A stretch of 64,000 nucleotides of DNA, from positions 62,001 to 126,000 of the forward strand of contig JAIQEU010000010.1 in assembly GCA_020073665.1 (NCBI GenBank), written 5' to 3'. Position numbers and translations under genes: made by a program. The DNA comes from Terriglobia bacterium. Its GTDB lineage: Bacteria > Acidobacteriota > Terriglobia > Terriglobales > Acidobacteriaceae. The stretch's first letter is position 1; each line of letters starts with the position of its first letter. The notes below the pieces were generated by a model. That model was not told where the DNA came from. It did not search any database and saw only the letters and a program-made list of their open reading frames with translations. Shown here in pieces: positions 17,495 to 26,679 of this stretch.

Positions 17495-18871
17495 CTAGTG
17501 CACCGCCACCGCCGGCGCTTCGCGTTCCTGCTGGGCCTTGGCCAGCGCGGGCGCGATGTCTTCGAACGCCGCCAGGTGCTTGTCGATATCGGCCTCGGTG
17601 TGCTGGACGGAGATGGTCCACTGCTCGTCCCACCAGTAGGGCTGGGCCATGACGCCGCGGTTGACCATGCCGAACCAGTAGTGCCGCCACAGGTCGATGT
17701 CAATCGCCTCCCAGTCGCGGTAGGTGCGAATTTCCTTGGGATAGAGCATCAGCGCACCATTGGCTCCCGCACTGGCGATATAGGCCTGCAAGCCGGACTT
17801 CGCCACCGTCTTGCGATATCCCTCGGTCAGTTTCTTGCTCAGTTTGTCGACGTGGGTGTAGTTCTCACGAGTGAGAACTTCACGGAACGTCGCCAGTCCC
17901 GCCGCCATCGACACCGGGTTGGTGTTGTAGGTACCGCCGTGGAAGACCTTGTGCTGCGAGATCAGGTCCATCACGGAGGTGTGTGCGCCAAAGGCGGCCA
18001 GCGGTAGCCCGCCGCCAATCGACTTGGCCAGGCAGATCATGTCGGGCGTGACTCCGAAATACTCCGAAGCGCCGCCCCAGCCCAGCTTCGCGCCAGTTTT
18101 CACCTCGTCGAAGATCAGCAACGCGCCGTTCCGGGTAGCGATATCACGCAGACCCTTCAGGAACCCGGGTTGCGGAATGCAAAGCCCCACGTTCATCAGG
18201 ATAGGTTCAAGGATGATCGCCGCAATCTCGCCCGGATTCTGCTTGAAACGCAGTTCGACGCTGTCCAGATCGTTGAAGGTTGCGATGGTCACGTTGGCGA
18301 CTGCGGTCTTAGGGACGCCCTGGCCGCCGGGAACCGATGTCGGGGCATGGATGTCGCCGTAGTCGGGCGCATGCGGCTTTACGCTCACCAGCGCCGAGTC
18401 GTGCAGGCCGTGGTATGCACCTTCGAACTTCACGATCTTGTCGCGGCCGGTGGCGGCGCGTGCCAGACGAATCGAGTGCATGGTGGCTTCGGTACCGCTG
18501 TTACCGAAGCGCACCATCTCCACCGGAAAGCGCTGGCAAATCTCTTCCGCCAACTGCCATTCCATGTCGTGCGGCATACCGAACATGGTTCCGGTCGTCA
18601 GCCGTTCGGCGACGGCCTTCATCACCGCCGGATGACAGTGTCCAGCCATGAGCGCACCGAAACACAGGTTATGGTCAATGTAGTCGTTGCCATCGACGTC
18701 ACGGAAATGCGAACCCTGTCCTTCCTTCACAAAGATTGGATAAGGTTCGTAGTGGCGATAATTGCTGGCCACGCCCAGCGGGATGCGTTTCAGGTTACGT
18801 TTGTGAGCAGCGGCGGACTTCGGCGTGCGCCGCTCGAAGGTATCGAGCTCTTTCTGCAGGTCGGGGTACAT
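17495..18871 (-). CDS. Class III aminotransferase, glutamate-1-semialdehyde mutase-like
   Basis: The 458-residue PLP enzyme resembles HemL-type proteins: IPLGVASNYRHYEPYPIFV, VRFGNSGTEATMHSIRLAR, LLIFDEVKTGAKL and the lysine of CLAKSIGGGLPLAAFG. True HemL makes aminolevulinate for tetrapyrroles. The catabolic neighbours and the divergent C-terminus suggest a different amino donor here, perhaps a diamine or an omega-amino acid. It is the first enzyme gene after the TonB receptor in the leftward run. Substrate not determined. Confidence 0.8.
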   Translation of the reverse strand: MYPDLQKELDTFERRTPKSAAAHKRNLKRIPLGVASNYRHYEPYPIFVKEGQGSHFRDVDGNDYIDHNLCFGALMAGHCHPAVMKAVAERLTTGTMFGMPHDMEWQLAEEICQRFPVEMVRFGNSGTEATMHSIRLARAATGRDKIVKFEGAYHGLHDSALVSVKPHAPDYGDIHAPTSVPGGQGVPKTAVANVTIATFNDLDSVELRFKQNPGEIAAIILEPILMNVGLCIPQPGFLKGLRDIATRNGALLIFDEVKTGAKLGWGGASEYFGVTPDMICLAKSIGGGLPLAAFGAHTSVMDLISQHKVFHGGTYNTNPVSMAAGLATFREVLTRENYTHVDKLSKKLTEGYRKTVAKSGLQAYIASAGANGALMLYPKEIRTYRDWEAIDIDLWRHYWFGMVNRGVMAQPYWWDEQWTISVQHTEADIDKHLAAFEDIAPALAKAQQEREAPAVAVH

Positions 18872-18917
18872 CGGGATTCTCCAGGATACTCAAGCCGCGA
18901 TGCGGCCATTAGATTGG

Positions 18918-18947
18918 GTCCCGGGCAGCCGCAGAGCTGCCCGGGAC
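18918..18947. repeat. Perfect 12-bp hairpin after the TonB receptor gene
   Basis: GTCCCGGGCAGC (18918-18929) and GCTGCCCGGGAC (18936-18947) pair perfectly across a six-base loop. It lies between the receptor stop and the downstream aminotransferase start. No T tract follows on the minus strand (CCAATCTAATGG), so simple Rho-independent termination is unlikely; it may reduce readthrough or stabilise the 3' end. Confidence 0.7.
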
Positions 18948-18959
18948 TTAAAGTGTAGT

Positions 18960-21900
18960 CTAGAACGCGAACTTAAGAGCAAACTGCATTTGCCGTGGGT
19001 CGCGGGTGTGCTTTACCTTGCCGAAATCGGTTCCGTCACTGAAGTTGCCGTCCGGATTCAAGAACTGAGTATGGTTGAAGATGTTGAAGAACTCAGCTCG
19101 GAACTCGAAGTGCTTGTTCTCACCCACCGGTAAAATCTTCTGCACCGAAAAGTCGAAATTAGTGATCTTCGGCCCGCAGCAGATAGTGCGCGGTGAGTTA
19201 CCCAACAGCGACAGCGGGGTTGCGTTAGGTCCTTGCGGCGGATCGGCAAAAACACTCGGGTCGAATGCGTACCCATGATTGTCAGCGTTTGTTGCATTAG
19301 TTCCGGGAAGCGCGTTTCTCGGGTCGAGCACACGGAAAGGCCCCACTAGGTTTGGCTTTCCCGGCAGTTCAAAATCGAAACTGTTTTCCAGTTCGTCATC
19401 GTTGCTTGACTGAATACGAACCGGGAAACCTGACTGCAGTGTCGTGATTCCGGAAACCGCCCATCCGTTCAGGATCTTCCCCTTGGCTCCCTGGTACTTG
19501 GGAACTGGGAGCTCCCACAGGTAGCTGATGACCACCCGGTGCCGGGCGTCGAACAGCGACAGCGAGCGATTGCAGCGATCGCAAAGCGGTTTCAGGATGT
19601 TCTCAAAGCTGGAAGCATTGTCGATGGACTTGCTGAAAGTGTAGGCGACCTCGAATTGCAACCCGTGGCTGAGACGCTTCTCCAACGATGCTTGCAGCGA
19701 GTTGTAGTTCGAATTGGCAATAGTGTCCTGAGCGAAGATGCTCGAGAACACCGGAACACCATCCGATGGGCAGCCATTGATAAACGAGCTGACTCCATCC
19801 CAACCGCCTACTGGATTGCACCGCGGCGAGGAATATTTCCGCAACCCAACCAAGCCGATGGGCTGTGCATTCGGCCCCGTCACGGTTTGTCCATTCGGCA
19901 GATGGAGCGTAAACCCGGCCGGAATCGCGTTGGCTGGGATACCGAAGGAAGAGTCCGCGAAGAACGGTCCGCAACCGGTCGGATCGCCGAAACCATCGGT
20001 GACCGCAGTCGGGTCCATGTTGGCCAGGTTGTTCAGATCAAGACAAGTCTGCGCATTCCCATAGTTCAGGTCGTGCGTGGCAAGCAAACGGTGAGCTTGC
20101 GAACCTACGTATCCCACCGACAACACCATGTCTTTGCCGATCTCACGCTGGATGCCAAAATTGTATTGATTGGTCGTCTGTGCTCGCAGCTTGGGCTCAA
20201 GTTCTCCGAACAGCAGGATCGGCCGAAACGCCGACCAATCCAGTAATGCTCCTGGCTTCGGCGTGAGTATGCCGTTGAAAGGATTTGGACTCACCCCGCC
20301 ACTTTGGTTTACGAACGGTGTGTTGAACAAATTGTTAGAGAGCAGTGAGCTTCCACCGAATGGTGGTTCGCCCTGGAATTGCTCGAGAACTAATTGCTCG
20401 ATCGGATTGTAAAAGACACCGAAGCCGGCGCGAACCGTCATTTTACCGTCGCCCTTCGGATCCCATGCGATTCCGATGCGAGGCGCCCAGGCGTTGTAGT
20501 AGCTCTGAGTAAGGCCCCTGGGGACGCCCTTGTCGCCGGGAACCACTAGACCTAGCGGAAAGAACGCAGCAGCGTCGGAGGTAGGATCGGCGCAATCAGG
20601 GTTGAGAGCGCTCGGTACGTTACATTTGAAGACTGTATCGACCTGCCCCGGCCGGAAAGTCTGGTAGCGACCGCCGGCGTCGTAGATGGGCTGGTTGAAC
20701 TCCCAGCGTAGCCCGTAGTTCAGGGTCACATTGCGCCGAACCTTCCAGCTATCCTGGGCAAATAGATAGATGGAATCGCCGCGAACATCTTCGGTTTGCG
20801 CAGACCCCTGCAGGTAGGAGTCGGGTACGCCTAGAAGGTAGTTGGGGAAGAGATTCTGATTTCCGTTGGCATCCAAAGCGATGGGATCGTTGGGGCCGCC
20901 ACCGAAGTAGCTGTAGTCTCCGCTCACGTCGAAGTAAAGAGTCTGCAGGAAGCGCTGGTTCCTGAAGTCCGCACCGAACTTGGTGGTGTGGTTCCCAATG
21001 ACTTTGGTGATGTTGTCGCTGATTTGATAGGTATTGCCGATCTGCGGTAGTTCGCCCTCAAAGTTGTTGCCGATGGTGAAACCGCCGGCGACACCGATGA
21101 ACGGCACGCCCTCACGATTGGCGCCCAGGTTTGGAGTAATGCCAATTCCTCCCGTTCCAGTAACGCTCGGAATTACGCTGGGCGTATCGCTCACGCCTGT
21201 AAAGCAAACGGCCGCAGCGGCTGGGTTGGTACCACACGAATCTGTCACTAGGTTTGTGTGCTGCGGATGCAGAAATGTGCCTTGCGCTTCGCGGAAATAC
21301 GATAGCCTGATCTCATTTACCGTGCTTGAGCTAATGGTCCAGGTGTGGGACAGGTTCGCCTGCTGCGAGCGAGTTGCGTTGTTGTTGCCGAATCCCTGCA
21401 AAAGACTCGGCGTGGCCGCCTGGAATCGGGTAAATGGTTGCCCATCAAAGCTATCATTGAAGTAGTAATAGAAGCTAAGGTTCTGCTTGTCATTGATGCG
21501 GTGGTCAATCTTCACCGTGAACTGGTTGGCGTGCGAATTGTCATTTGGAATTGATTGGAAAGCGTGACTGGTGTTCGCCAGATTAGTGCAAGTCGGGTCA
21601 GCCATCGGACAGGGCACATGAAGATTCAGGATGCCAAGCGCCGCTGGATCGAAGCAGCCCACGGGAATGATGCTACCGGGAAATAATGTGGCGTAGGCCG
21701 AACCGACAGCCGCGGCACCCCCCGTGCACCCCGGCCTTGCATTCAGAATGTCGGCAAACGTCTGAGTTCCGATCAGCGCCGTGAGTGTTGGATCAGTGGG
21801 GTTCAACGGATCAAATTCGAAAGGCGTGTTCGAAAAATCGCCATTTCGTTCGGCCGCCGTAGGCACGTTAACCGGATCCGACGTGATCCCGTGCACCACC

Positions 21901-22820
21901 CGGCGTCCTTCATACGATGCAAAGAAAAATGTGCGGTCCTTTTTTATCGGACCACCGAAGGTTCCGCCAAACTGGTTTTGCTTGTCATCGGGCTTGCGTG
22001 GATCCAAATATCCTCTCGAATTAAACAGTTGGTTGCGCAGGAACTCATACGCACTGCCATGCCACCCATTGGTTCCCGACTTTGTCACAACGTTAATCAC
22101 GGCGCCAGAGTTGCGTCCGTACTCCGCATCAAACGTATTCGAAAGAACGCGAAATTCCTCGATGCTGTCCGGCGTGGGCTGAATGGCTGGAGCATTCACG
22201 AACAAATCATTGCCATCACCGCCGTTGACGTTGAAACTGTTGGAACGGCCACGACCGCCATTCACCGATACCGCGCCTGCAGTGTTGCTGCCGTAAAACA
22301 GGTCGGATCCTCCCACTCCCTGCACGCCGGGCTGCAGCTGCAATAGCTGATAGGTATCGCGGGAATTGAGCGGCAGCTTTGAAACCGATTGCGAATCCAT
22401 AATTGCGCCCAACTGGGTGCTACTGGTATCGACCAGCGGCGCTTCGGAGGTAACTTCCACGGTCTCCTTGGCTTCGCCGATCTGCATCACCGAGTTCGCG
22501 GTCAGCACCTGGTTCAGATCCAAACTGACCCCGCGCTGCACATTCTTCTTGAACCCGGTCAGGTCAAATTCCAACCGGTATGTCCCTACCGACACTTGGG
22601 GGAACCCGTAGTCGCCGCTGGCGTTGGTTTGGGTCGTGGTGCTCACCCCAGTAGCTTCATTTACCAGCGTGACTTTTACCCCGGCCAGCACGGCGCCAGT
22701 TGGGTCGGCCACGCGACCCAGGATTCTGCCGCCGGTGCTTTGCCCCAGCGCGGAACAGGAAAGAATGACCAAGCAGGCGAGCCAGAAAGCGGCCCCACGA
22801 CGCAACGTCGACGGATGCAT
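18960..22820 (-). CDS. Oar-like TonB-dependent outer membrane receptor
   Basis: The 1286-residue protein starts with a signal peptide (AAFWLACLVILSCSALGQ). A carboxypeptidase-regulatory-like domain follows (about 25-110, GRILGRVADPTGAVLAGVKV). Then come a plug domain (about 120-280, LPLNSRDTYQLLQLQPGV, NSGAVINVVTKSGTN) and a large beta barrel ending in FALKFAF with a terminal aromatic. Such proteins import large or scarce substrates with TonB energy. The start is fixed by GGAGG before ATG 22820; an upstream in-frame ATG would add an unlikely leader. It diverges from the MerR-XRE-cupin regulator over palindromic sites, so its substrate may be a polyamine or conjugate. Confidence 0.92.
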   Translation of the reverse strand: MHPSTLRRGAAFWLACLVILSCSALGQSTGGRILGRVADPTGAVLAGVKVTLVNEATGVSTTTQTNASGDYGFPQVSVGTYRLEFDLTGFKKNVQRGVSLDLNQVLTANSVMQIGEAKETVEVTSEAPLVDTSSTQLGAIMDSQSVSKLPLNSRDTYQLLQLQPGVQGVGGSDLFYGSNTAGAVSVNGGRGRSNSFNVNGGDGNDLFVNAPAIQPTPDSIEEFRVLSNTFDAEYGRNSGAVINVVTKSGTNGWHGSAYEFLRNQLFNSRGYLDPRKPDDKQNQFGGTFGGPIKKDRTFFFASYEGRRVVHGITSDPVNVPTAAERNGDFSNTPFEFDPLNPTDPTLTALIGTQTFADILNARPGCTGGAAAVGSAYATLFPGSIIPVGCFDPAALGILNLHVPCPMADPTCTNLANTSHAFQSIPNDNSHANQFTVKIDHRINDKQNLSFYYYFNDSFDGQPFTRFQAATPSLLQGFGNNNATRSQQANLSHTWTISSSTVNEIRLSYFREAQGTFLHPQHTNLVTDSCGTNPAAAAVCFTGVSDTPSVIPSVTGTGGIGITPNLGANREGVPFIGVAGGFTIGNNFEGELPQIGNTYQISDNITKVIGNHTTKFGADFRNQRFLQTLYFDVSGDYSYFGGGPNDPIALDANGNQNLFPNYLLGVPDSYLQGSAQTEDVRGDSIYLFAQDSWKVRRNVTLNYGLRWEFNQPIYDAGGRYQTFRPGQVDTVFKCNVPSALNPDCADPTSDAAAFFPLGLVVPGDKGVPRGLTQSYYNAWAPRIGIAWDPKGDGKMTVRAGFGVFYNPIEQLVLEQFQGEPPFGGSSLLSNNLFNTPFVNQSGGVSPNPFNGILTPKPGALLDWSAFRPILLFGELEPKLRAQTTNQYNFGIQREIGKDMVLSVGYVGSQAHRLLATHDLNYGNAQTCLDLNNLANMDPTAVTDGFGDPTGCGPFFADSSFGIPANAIPAGFTLHLPNGQTVTGPNAQPIGLVGLRKYSSPRCNPVGGWDGVSSFINGCPSDGVPVFSSIFAQDTIANSNYNSLQASLEKRLSHGLQFEVAYTFSKSIDNASSFENILKPLCDRCNRSLSLFDARHRVVISYLWELPVPKYQGAKGKILNGWAVSGITTLQSGFPVRIQSSNDDELENSFDFELPGKPNLVGPFRVLDPRNALPGTNATNADNHGYAFDPSVFADPPQGPNATPLSLLGNSPRTICCGPKITNFDFSVQKILPVGENKHFEFRAEFFNIFNHTQFLNPDGNFSDGTDFGKVKHTRDPRQMQFALKFAF

Positions 22821-22871
22821 GGAAAACCTCCAGAACACGGGGTGGAAGATTTTGACTCTGAAAACCAAGCG

Positions 22872-22911
22872 CTTGCGCGCAAGGCAAACCTTGCTATAAT
22901 CGCGCAAGGTT
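22872..22911 (+). promoter_or_regulatory. Divergent control region: TATAAT promoter within CTTGC/GCAAG palindromes
   Basis: A perfect 12-bp palindrome CTTGCGCGCAAG (22872-22883) is followed by AACCTTGC (22887-22894) and GCAAGGTT (22904-22911), which are inverted and enclose TATAAT (22895-22900). TTGCGC at 22873-22878 lies 16 bp before that -10 box, giving a plausible rightward promoter for the regulator gene. The palindromes overlap both promoter elements, as expected for autorepression. The TonB receptor starts 52 bp to the left. Confidence 0.65.
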
Positions 22912-22992
22912 AGAGAACCCGCCGCGTGCTGTCAAGGGAAAAATAGCCCGATTCCCGAACCCGGAAGCGCCGGGGAGAGTGCAGCTTCGGAA

Positions 22993-23793
22993 ATGAAACC
23001 CGCAGTCATAGAACCTTACTTGAAAATCGGCGACGTGGCGCGACTGGTCGGGGTTTCCCCCTCGGTCATCCGCTCCTGGGAGAGCCTGGGGCTTACCCGG
23101 CCTCTTCGTACCGCCAGCAAGTACCGCCTCTATACTCCGGAAGATGTAAAGCTGCTCAAGCGGGCCCGATTCCTGCGCCGGGTGCGAGGGTTGAATGCGC
23201 CGGCCATCGTGCAGACGCTCCGGCGCGAAGGCCGGGTGCGTCCCACCTCCGATAACGCTGCCGGCGCGATTGCGGTCCACCTCCGCCAGTTGCGCGTCCG
23301 CAGCGGACATTCTCTAGCCCACGTAGCCAAGGCCGTGGGCATTTCCGTCGGCTTCCTTAGCGCCCTGGAGCGTTCGCATATGAGCGCCTCGGTGGGAACT
23401 CTGCGCAAGCTTGCGCGTTTCTATCAGACCAATATTCTGGATTTCTTCGATCCTGCCGAATCCAACAGCCGGCTGGTAAAGCCGGCACGGCGCAAGGTCC
23501 TGGAGGCAGGGCCGGGTGTCCGCATGGAATTGCTCGCCTGGGGAAACACGGTGATGGAGCCACACCTGTTCCGCATCGCTCCCCACGCCGGCAGCGGCGA
23601 ATCGTATGCCCACGAAGGTGAGGAATTCCTGTTCGTGCTGCAGGGTGCGTTGCACCTGGCCCTGGCCGGCGAGGAATATCAATTGAAGCGGGGAGACAGT
23701 TTCTACTTCGAGAGCGCCACTCCGCATCGCTGGAAAAACCCGGGCCGGAAAGAAACCTGGGTGTTGTGGGTAAACACTCCGCCGACGTTCTAG
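22993..23793 (+). CDS. Three-domain regulator: MerR-like HTH, XRE HTH and cupin
   Basis: The 266-residue protein has a MerR-type winged helix at about 10-78 (YLKIGDVARLVGVSPSVIRSW), an XRE helix-turn-helix at about 95-150 (HSLAHVAKAVGISVGFLSALE) and a C-terminal cupin at about 180-262 (HEGEE, PHRWKN). XRE-cupin proteins include PuuR, the putrescine-responsive repressor; the additional MerR-like domain is unusual. It lies between a leftward catabolic run and a rightward polyamine transport run, and its own promoter overlaps palindromes. It is probably the local ligand-responsive regulator. The effector is inferred, not seen. Confidence 0.85.
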   Translation: MKPAVIEPYLKIGDVARLVGVSPSVIRSWESLGLTRPLRTASKYRLYTPEDVKLLKRARFLRRVRGLNAPAIVQTLRREGRVRPTSDNAAGAIAVHLRQLRVRSGHSLAHVAKAVGISVGFLSALERSHMSASVGTLRKLARFYQTNILDFFDPAESNSRLVKPARRKVLEAGPGVRMELLAWGNTVMEPHLFRIAPHAGSGESYAHEGEEFLFVLQGALHLALAGEEYQLKRGDSFYFESATPHRWKNPGRKETWVLWVNTPPTF

Positions 23794-23838
23794 GTGCGCG
23801 AACGCGCACAAGCGCGGAGACCATAGGGGGATTCAATT

Positions 23839-25611
23839 TTGTCCAAACCCGCAAATCGCTGCTTCGGTCTGTGGCGGCAGGTTCTTCCGCTCTGGCTATT
23901 GAGTCTGCTTGCCTGGGCCGCAGTCGCGCAAGGGCAAGCCTCCCCAGCTGACACCGTCGTGGTGAATGGTCTTATCTATACAGTGAATGAGCAGCAACCG
24001 TGGGCAGAGGCCCTGGCTATCCGCGCCGACAAAATTGTTGCCGTGGGCACTGCGAAGGACATTGCCAGGTTTCGTGGCCCCGCGACCAAGGTCATCGACG
24101 CCGCCGGACGCCTGGTCCTGCCCGGCTTTACCGATTGCCATAGTCACTTTGTGGATGGGTCTTTGAGTCTGCTGCAGGTGAATCTGGACGATGCCAAGAC
24201 GGTCGCCGAGATCCAGCAGCGGGTGAAAGCCTACGCAGCCGCTCATCCCGATTTGCCGTGGGTGCTGGGCCGGGGCTGGAATTACACGGTGTTTGGCGCC
24301 GGCTTGCCCGACAAGAAATATCTGGACGAGATCATTCCCGACCGTCCGGTTTACCTGGAGGGATTTGACGGTCATACATGGTGGGCCAACAGCAAAGCGC
24401 TTGCCGCTGCCGGTGTAAGCCGCCAAACTCCCGATCCAGTCGGCGGCAGCTTCGTACATGACCCCAAAACCGGCGAACCTACCGGCACGGTAAAGGAAGA
24501 CGCAGCGGATGACGTCATTCGCCGGATAATTCCTGCGCCCACGCACGAACTCATCGTAGAAGCGTTGCGCCGGGGGATGCAGGAAGCCAATCGCGCAGGG
24601 CTGGTTCGCGTGATCAGCCCGGATGGAGTCAGCATCCAGGGCGGTGATTTCCCTATCCTCGATGTGTATGACGAGTTGCGCCGCGCGGGCCAACTCACTC
24701 TGCGTGTGGACGTCGCCTTGCGGATTCAACCGCCTTCGCTGCGCGCGGAGGACGTGGAGAGGATAGAGGCGGCGCGCCGCCGCTATCACGATGAGTGGAT
24801 CTCCGCTGGCAAGGCCAAGTTCTTTCTCGACGGCGTGATCGAGACCCGCACGGCGGCAATGTTGGCCCCGTATGCTAATGATCCCGCAAATTCCGGCCAG
24901 TTGCTGTGGGATCCCGCCAAGTACAAGCAGGCGGTGAACCAACTGGACCGCGATGGCATTCAGATTTTCACCCACGCCATTGGTGACCGGGCGATCCGGC
25001 TGGCGCTCGACGGCTACGAAAACGCTCAGCAGACCAACCACACCTCCGACGCTCGCCACCGCATCGAGCACATCGAAGATATCTCCGCGGCAGACATCCC
25101 GCGCTTCGGCAAGCTGGGAGTCATCGCCAGCTTTCAGCCGCTGCACGCCTATCCGGACGACGACGTGCTTAAACTGTGGGCGGGCAATCTCGGGCCGGAG
25201 CGTGCGCGGCGGGGTTGGGTCTGGCACAGCATCGAAAGCACCGGAGGAGTTCTGGCGTTCGGCAGCGACTGGCCGATCGTCACGCTGAACCCCTGGCCGG
25301 GCGTGCAGAACGCGCTCACCCGTCAGACCGTCGAGGGTGATCCTGCCGGTGGCTGGCTTCCGAAAGAGCGCCTGACGCTGGCAAGCACGATTAAGGGATA
25401 CACTCTGGGCGCGGCTTTTGCCGGACACCGCGAGAAAACCGAAGGCTCGCTCCAGCCCGGCAAGTTTGCCGATTTGATCGTGGTTTCGCAGAACCTGTTT
25501 AAGATTGAGCCCAGCGACATCGTTAAAACCGAGGTTGTGTTAACCATGGTGGGCGGCAAAGTCGTGTACCAGTCACCCAGTGTCGCAACTTCGCCCGTGG
25601 AGGCCAAGTGA
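23839..25611 (+). CDS. Exported YtcJ-like amidohydrolase
   Basis: The 590-residue metal-dependent hydrolase has an N-terminal signal sequence (LWLLSLLAWAAVAQGQ), a beta sandwich start (VVNGLIYTVNEQQPWAEALA) and metal ligands in PGFTDCHSH. It also has THAIGDRAI, RHRIEHIEDI and FGSDWPIV. Relatives cleave amides, carbamates or ring C-N bonds; the substrate cannot be read. TTG 23839 is used as start, with GGGGGA seven bases before it. The stop overlaps the GTG start of the solute-binding protein, so it belongs to the transporter operon and may release amines from N-acylated forms. Confidence 0.87.
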   Translation: MSKPANRCFGLWRQVLPLWLLSLLAWAAVAQGQASPADTVVVNGLIYTVNEQQPWAEALAIRADKIVAVGTAKDIARFRGPATKVIDAAGRLVLPGFTDCHSHFVDGSLSLLQVNLDDAKTVAEIQQRVKAYAAAHPDLPWVLGRGWNYTVFGAGLPDKKYLDEIIPDRPVYLEGFDGHTWWANSKALAAAGVSRQTPDPVGGSFVHDPKTGEPTGTVKEDAADDVIRRIIPAPTHELIVEALRRGMQEANRAGLVRVISPDGVSIQGGDFPILDVYDELRRAGQLTLRVDVALRIQPPSLRAEDVERIEAARRRYHDEWISAGKAKFFLDGVIETRTAAMLAPYANDPANSGQLLWDPAKYKQAVNQLDRDGIQIFTHAIGDRAIRLALDGYENAQQTNHTSDARHRIEHIEDISAADIPRFGKLGVIASFQPLHAYPDDDVLKLWAGNLGPERARRGWVWHSIESTGGVLAFGSDWPIVTLNPWPGVQNALTRQTVEGDPAGGWLPKERLTLASTIKGYTLGAAFAGHREKTEGSLQPGKFADLIVVSQNLFKIEPSDIVKTEVVLTMVGGKVVYQSPSVATSPVEAK

Positions 25612-26675
25612 AAATCCCGCGCCATGTCATCCTGTTGCCCCTGGCGGCCACCCTGGTGATGCTGGGCTCGTGCTCGAAGAAAACACCTTCCCTGAACCTT
25701 CTGGTTTGGGAAGGGTACGCCGATCCATCGTACGTGCACGCCTTCGAGGAGCAGTATCACTGCAAGGTGACTGCCTCCTACATGGGATCGAGCGACGAAC
25801 TGGTGGCCAAGCTGCGCGGTGGCAGCGCCGGCAACTATGACGTGATCTCGCCGTCGAGCGATGTGGCTACCATGATCGCCACCACCGGTCTGGCCGAAGC
25901 CCTGGACCTGACCAAGATTCCTGCCTACCAGCAACTTTCGCCACAGCTCACTTCCCTGCCGCTAGTACGCTCCCAAGGCAAGGTCTATGGTGTCCCCTTC
26001 ATGTGGGGCCCCGATCCCATGATCTACGACACCACTGCGTTCGCGGCACCGCCCGACAGTTGGAATGTTCTCTGGGATCCGAAGTATCACGGCAAGATTT
26101 CGGTCTGGGACGACCTCTCCACGGTGTACATGGCGGCCCAGGTCCTGGGCTTCGACAAACCGGATCCCAGCCAGCTCTATAACCTCACCGACGAGCAACT
26201 GGATGCGGTCAAGAAGAAGCTGCTGGAACTCAAGCCCAACGTGCGCAAGATGTGGTCCACGGGCGGCGAGTTGACCAACCTGTTTCAGAATCACGAGGTC
26301 GTCGCGGCCATGGGCTGGCCCCTGATGACCAACCAGTTGCGCAAGATCAACTATCCCGTCGGCGAGACCATCCCCAAGGAAAATACCACCGGCTGGATCG
26401 ATCACCTGATGATCACCGCCGGCAGTGAGAACAAAGACCTGGCCTATGAATTTCTTGAGTACATGATCGAGGCGCAGACACAAAAGAAGGTCACCGACGT
26501 GACCGGTTACACTCCGGCGAATCCGCAAGCCGCAAAATTGATGACGCCGGAAGAAGTCAGGAATCTGCACCTGGACGACGTCGACAACTACCAGAAGCAC
26601 ATCTACTTCTGGCAGAATGTCGCCCGCCGCGCCAAGTACAACGAAATCTGGAACGAAGTAAAAGCGGCACAATAA
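25608..26675 (+). CDS. PotD-like polyamine-binding lipoprotein
   Basis: The 355-residue protein has a lipoprotein signal with lipobox LGSC (about residues 19-22). It then follows the PotD/PotF pattern: LNLLVWEGYADPSYVHAFE, YDVISPSSD, YGVPFMWGPDPMIYDT and the C-terminal VTGYTPANPQA. It would capture spermidine or putrescine in the periplasm for the ABC permease encoded next. GTG 25608 overlaps the preceding stop (GTGA). Ligand assignment comes from family and operon; other small cations or acids are possible. Confidence 0.9.
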   Translation: MKIPRHVILLPLAATLVMLGSCSKKTPSLNLLVWEGYADPSYVHAFEEQYHCKVTASYMGSSDELVAKLRGGSAGNYDVISPSSDVATMIATTGLAEALDLTKIPAYQQLSPQLTSLPLVRSQGKVYGVPFMWGPDPMIYDTTAFAAPPDSWNVLWDPKYHGKISVWDDLSTVYMAAQVLGFDKPDPSQLYNLTDEQLDAVKKKLLELKPNVRKMWSTGGELTNLFQNHEVVAAMGWPLMTNQLRKINYPVGETIPKENTTGWIDHLMITAGSENKDLAYEFLEYMIEAQTQKKVTDVTGYTPANPQAAKLMTPEEVRNLHLDDVDNYQKHIYFWQNVARRAKYNEIWNEVKAAQ

Positions 26676-26679
26676 AGAC

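Noticed and set aside
17495-18871. hemL for tetrapyrrole synthesis
   Set aside because: The fold matches, but there are no other tetrapyrrole genes, and the position within amine catabolism genes argues for a different substrate. No gene symbol was given.
18918-18947. Rho-independent terminator of the TonB receptor gene
   Set aside because: The stem is perfect but is followed by CCAATCTAATGG on the minus strand, not a T run, so it was listed as a hairpin repeat.
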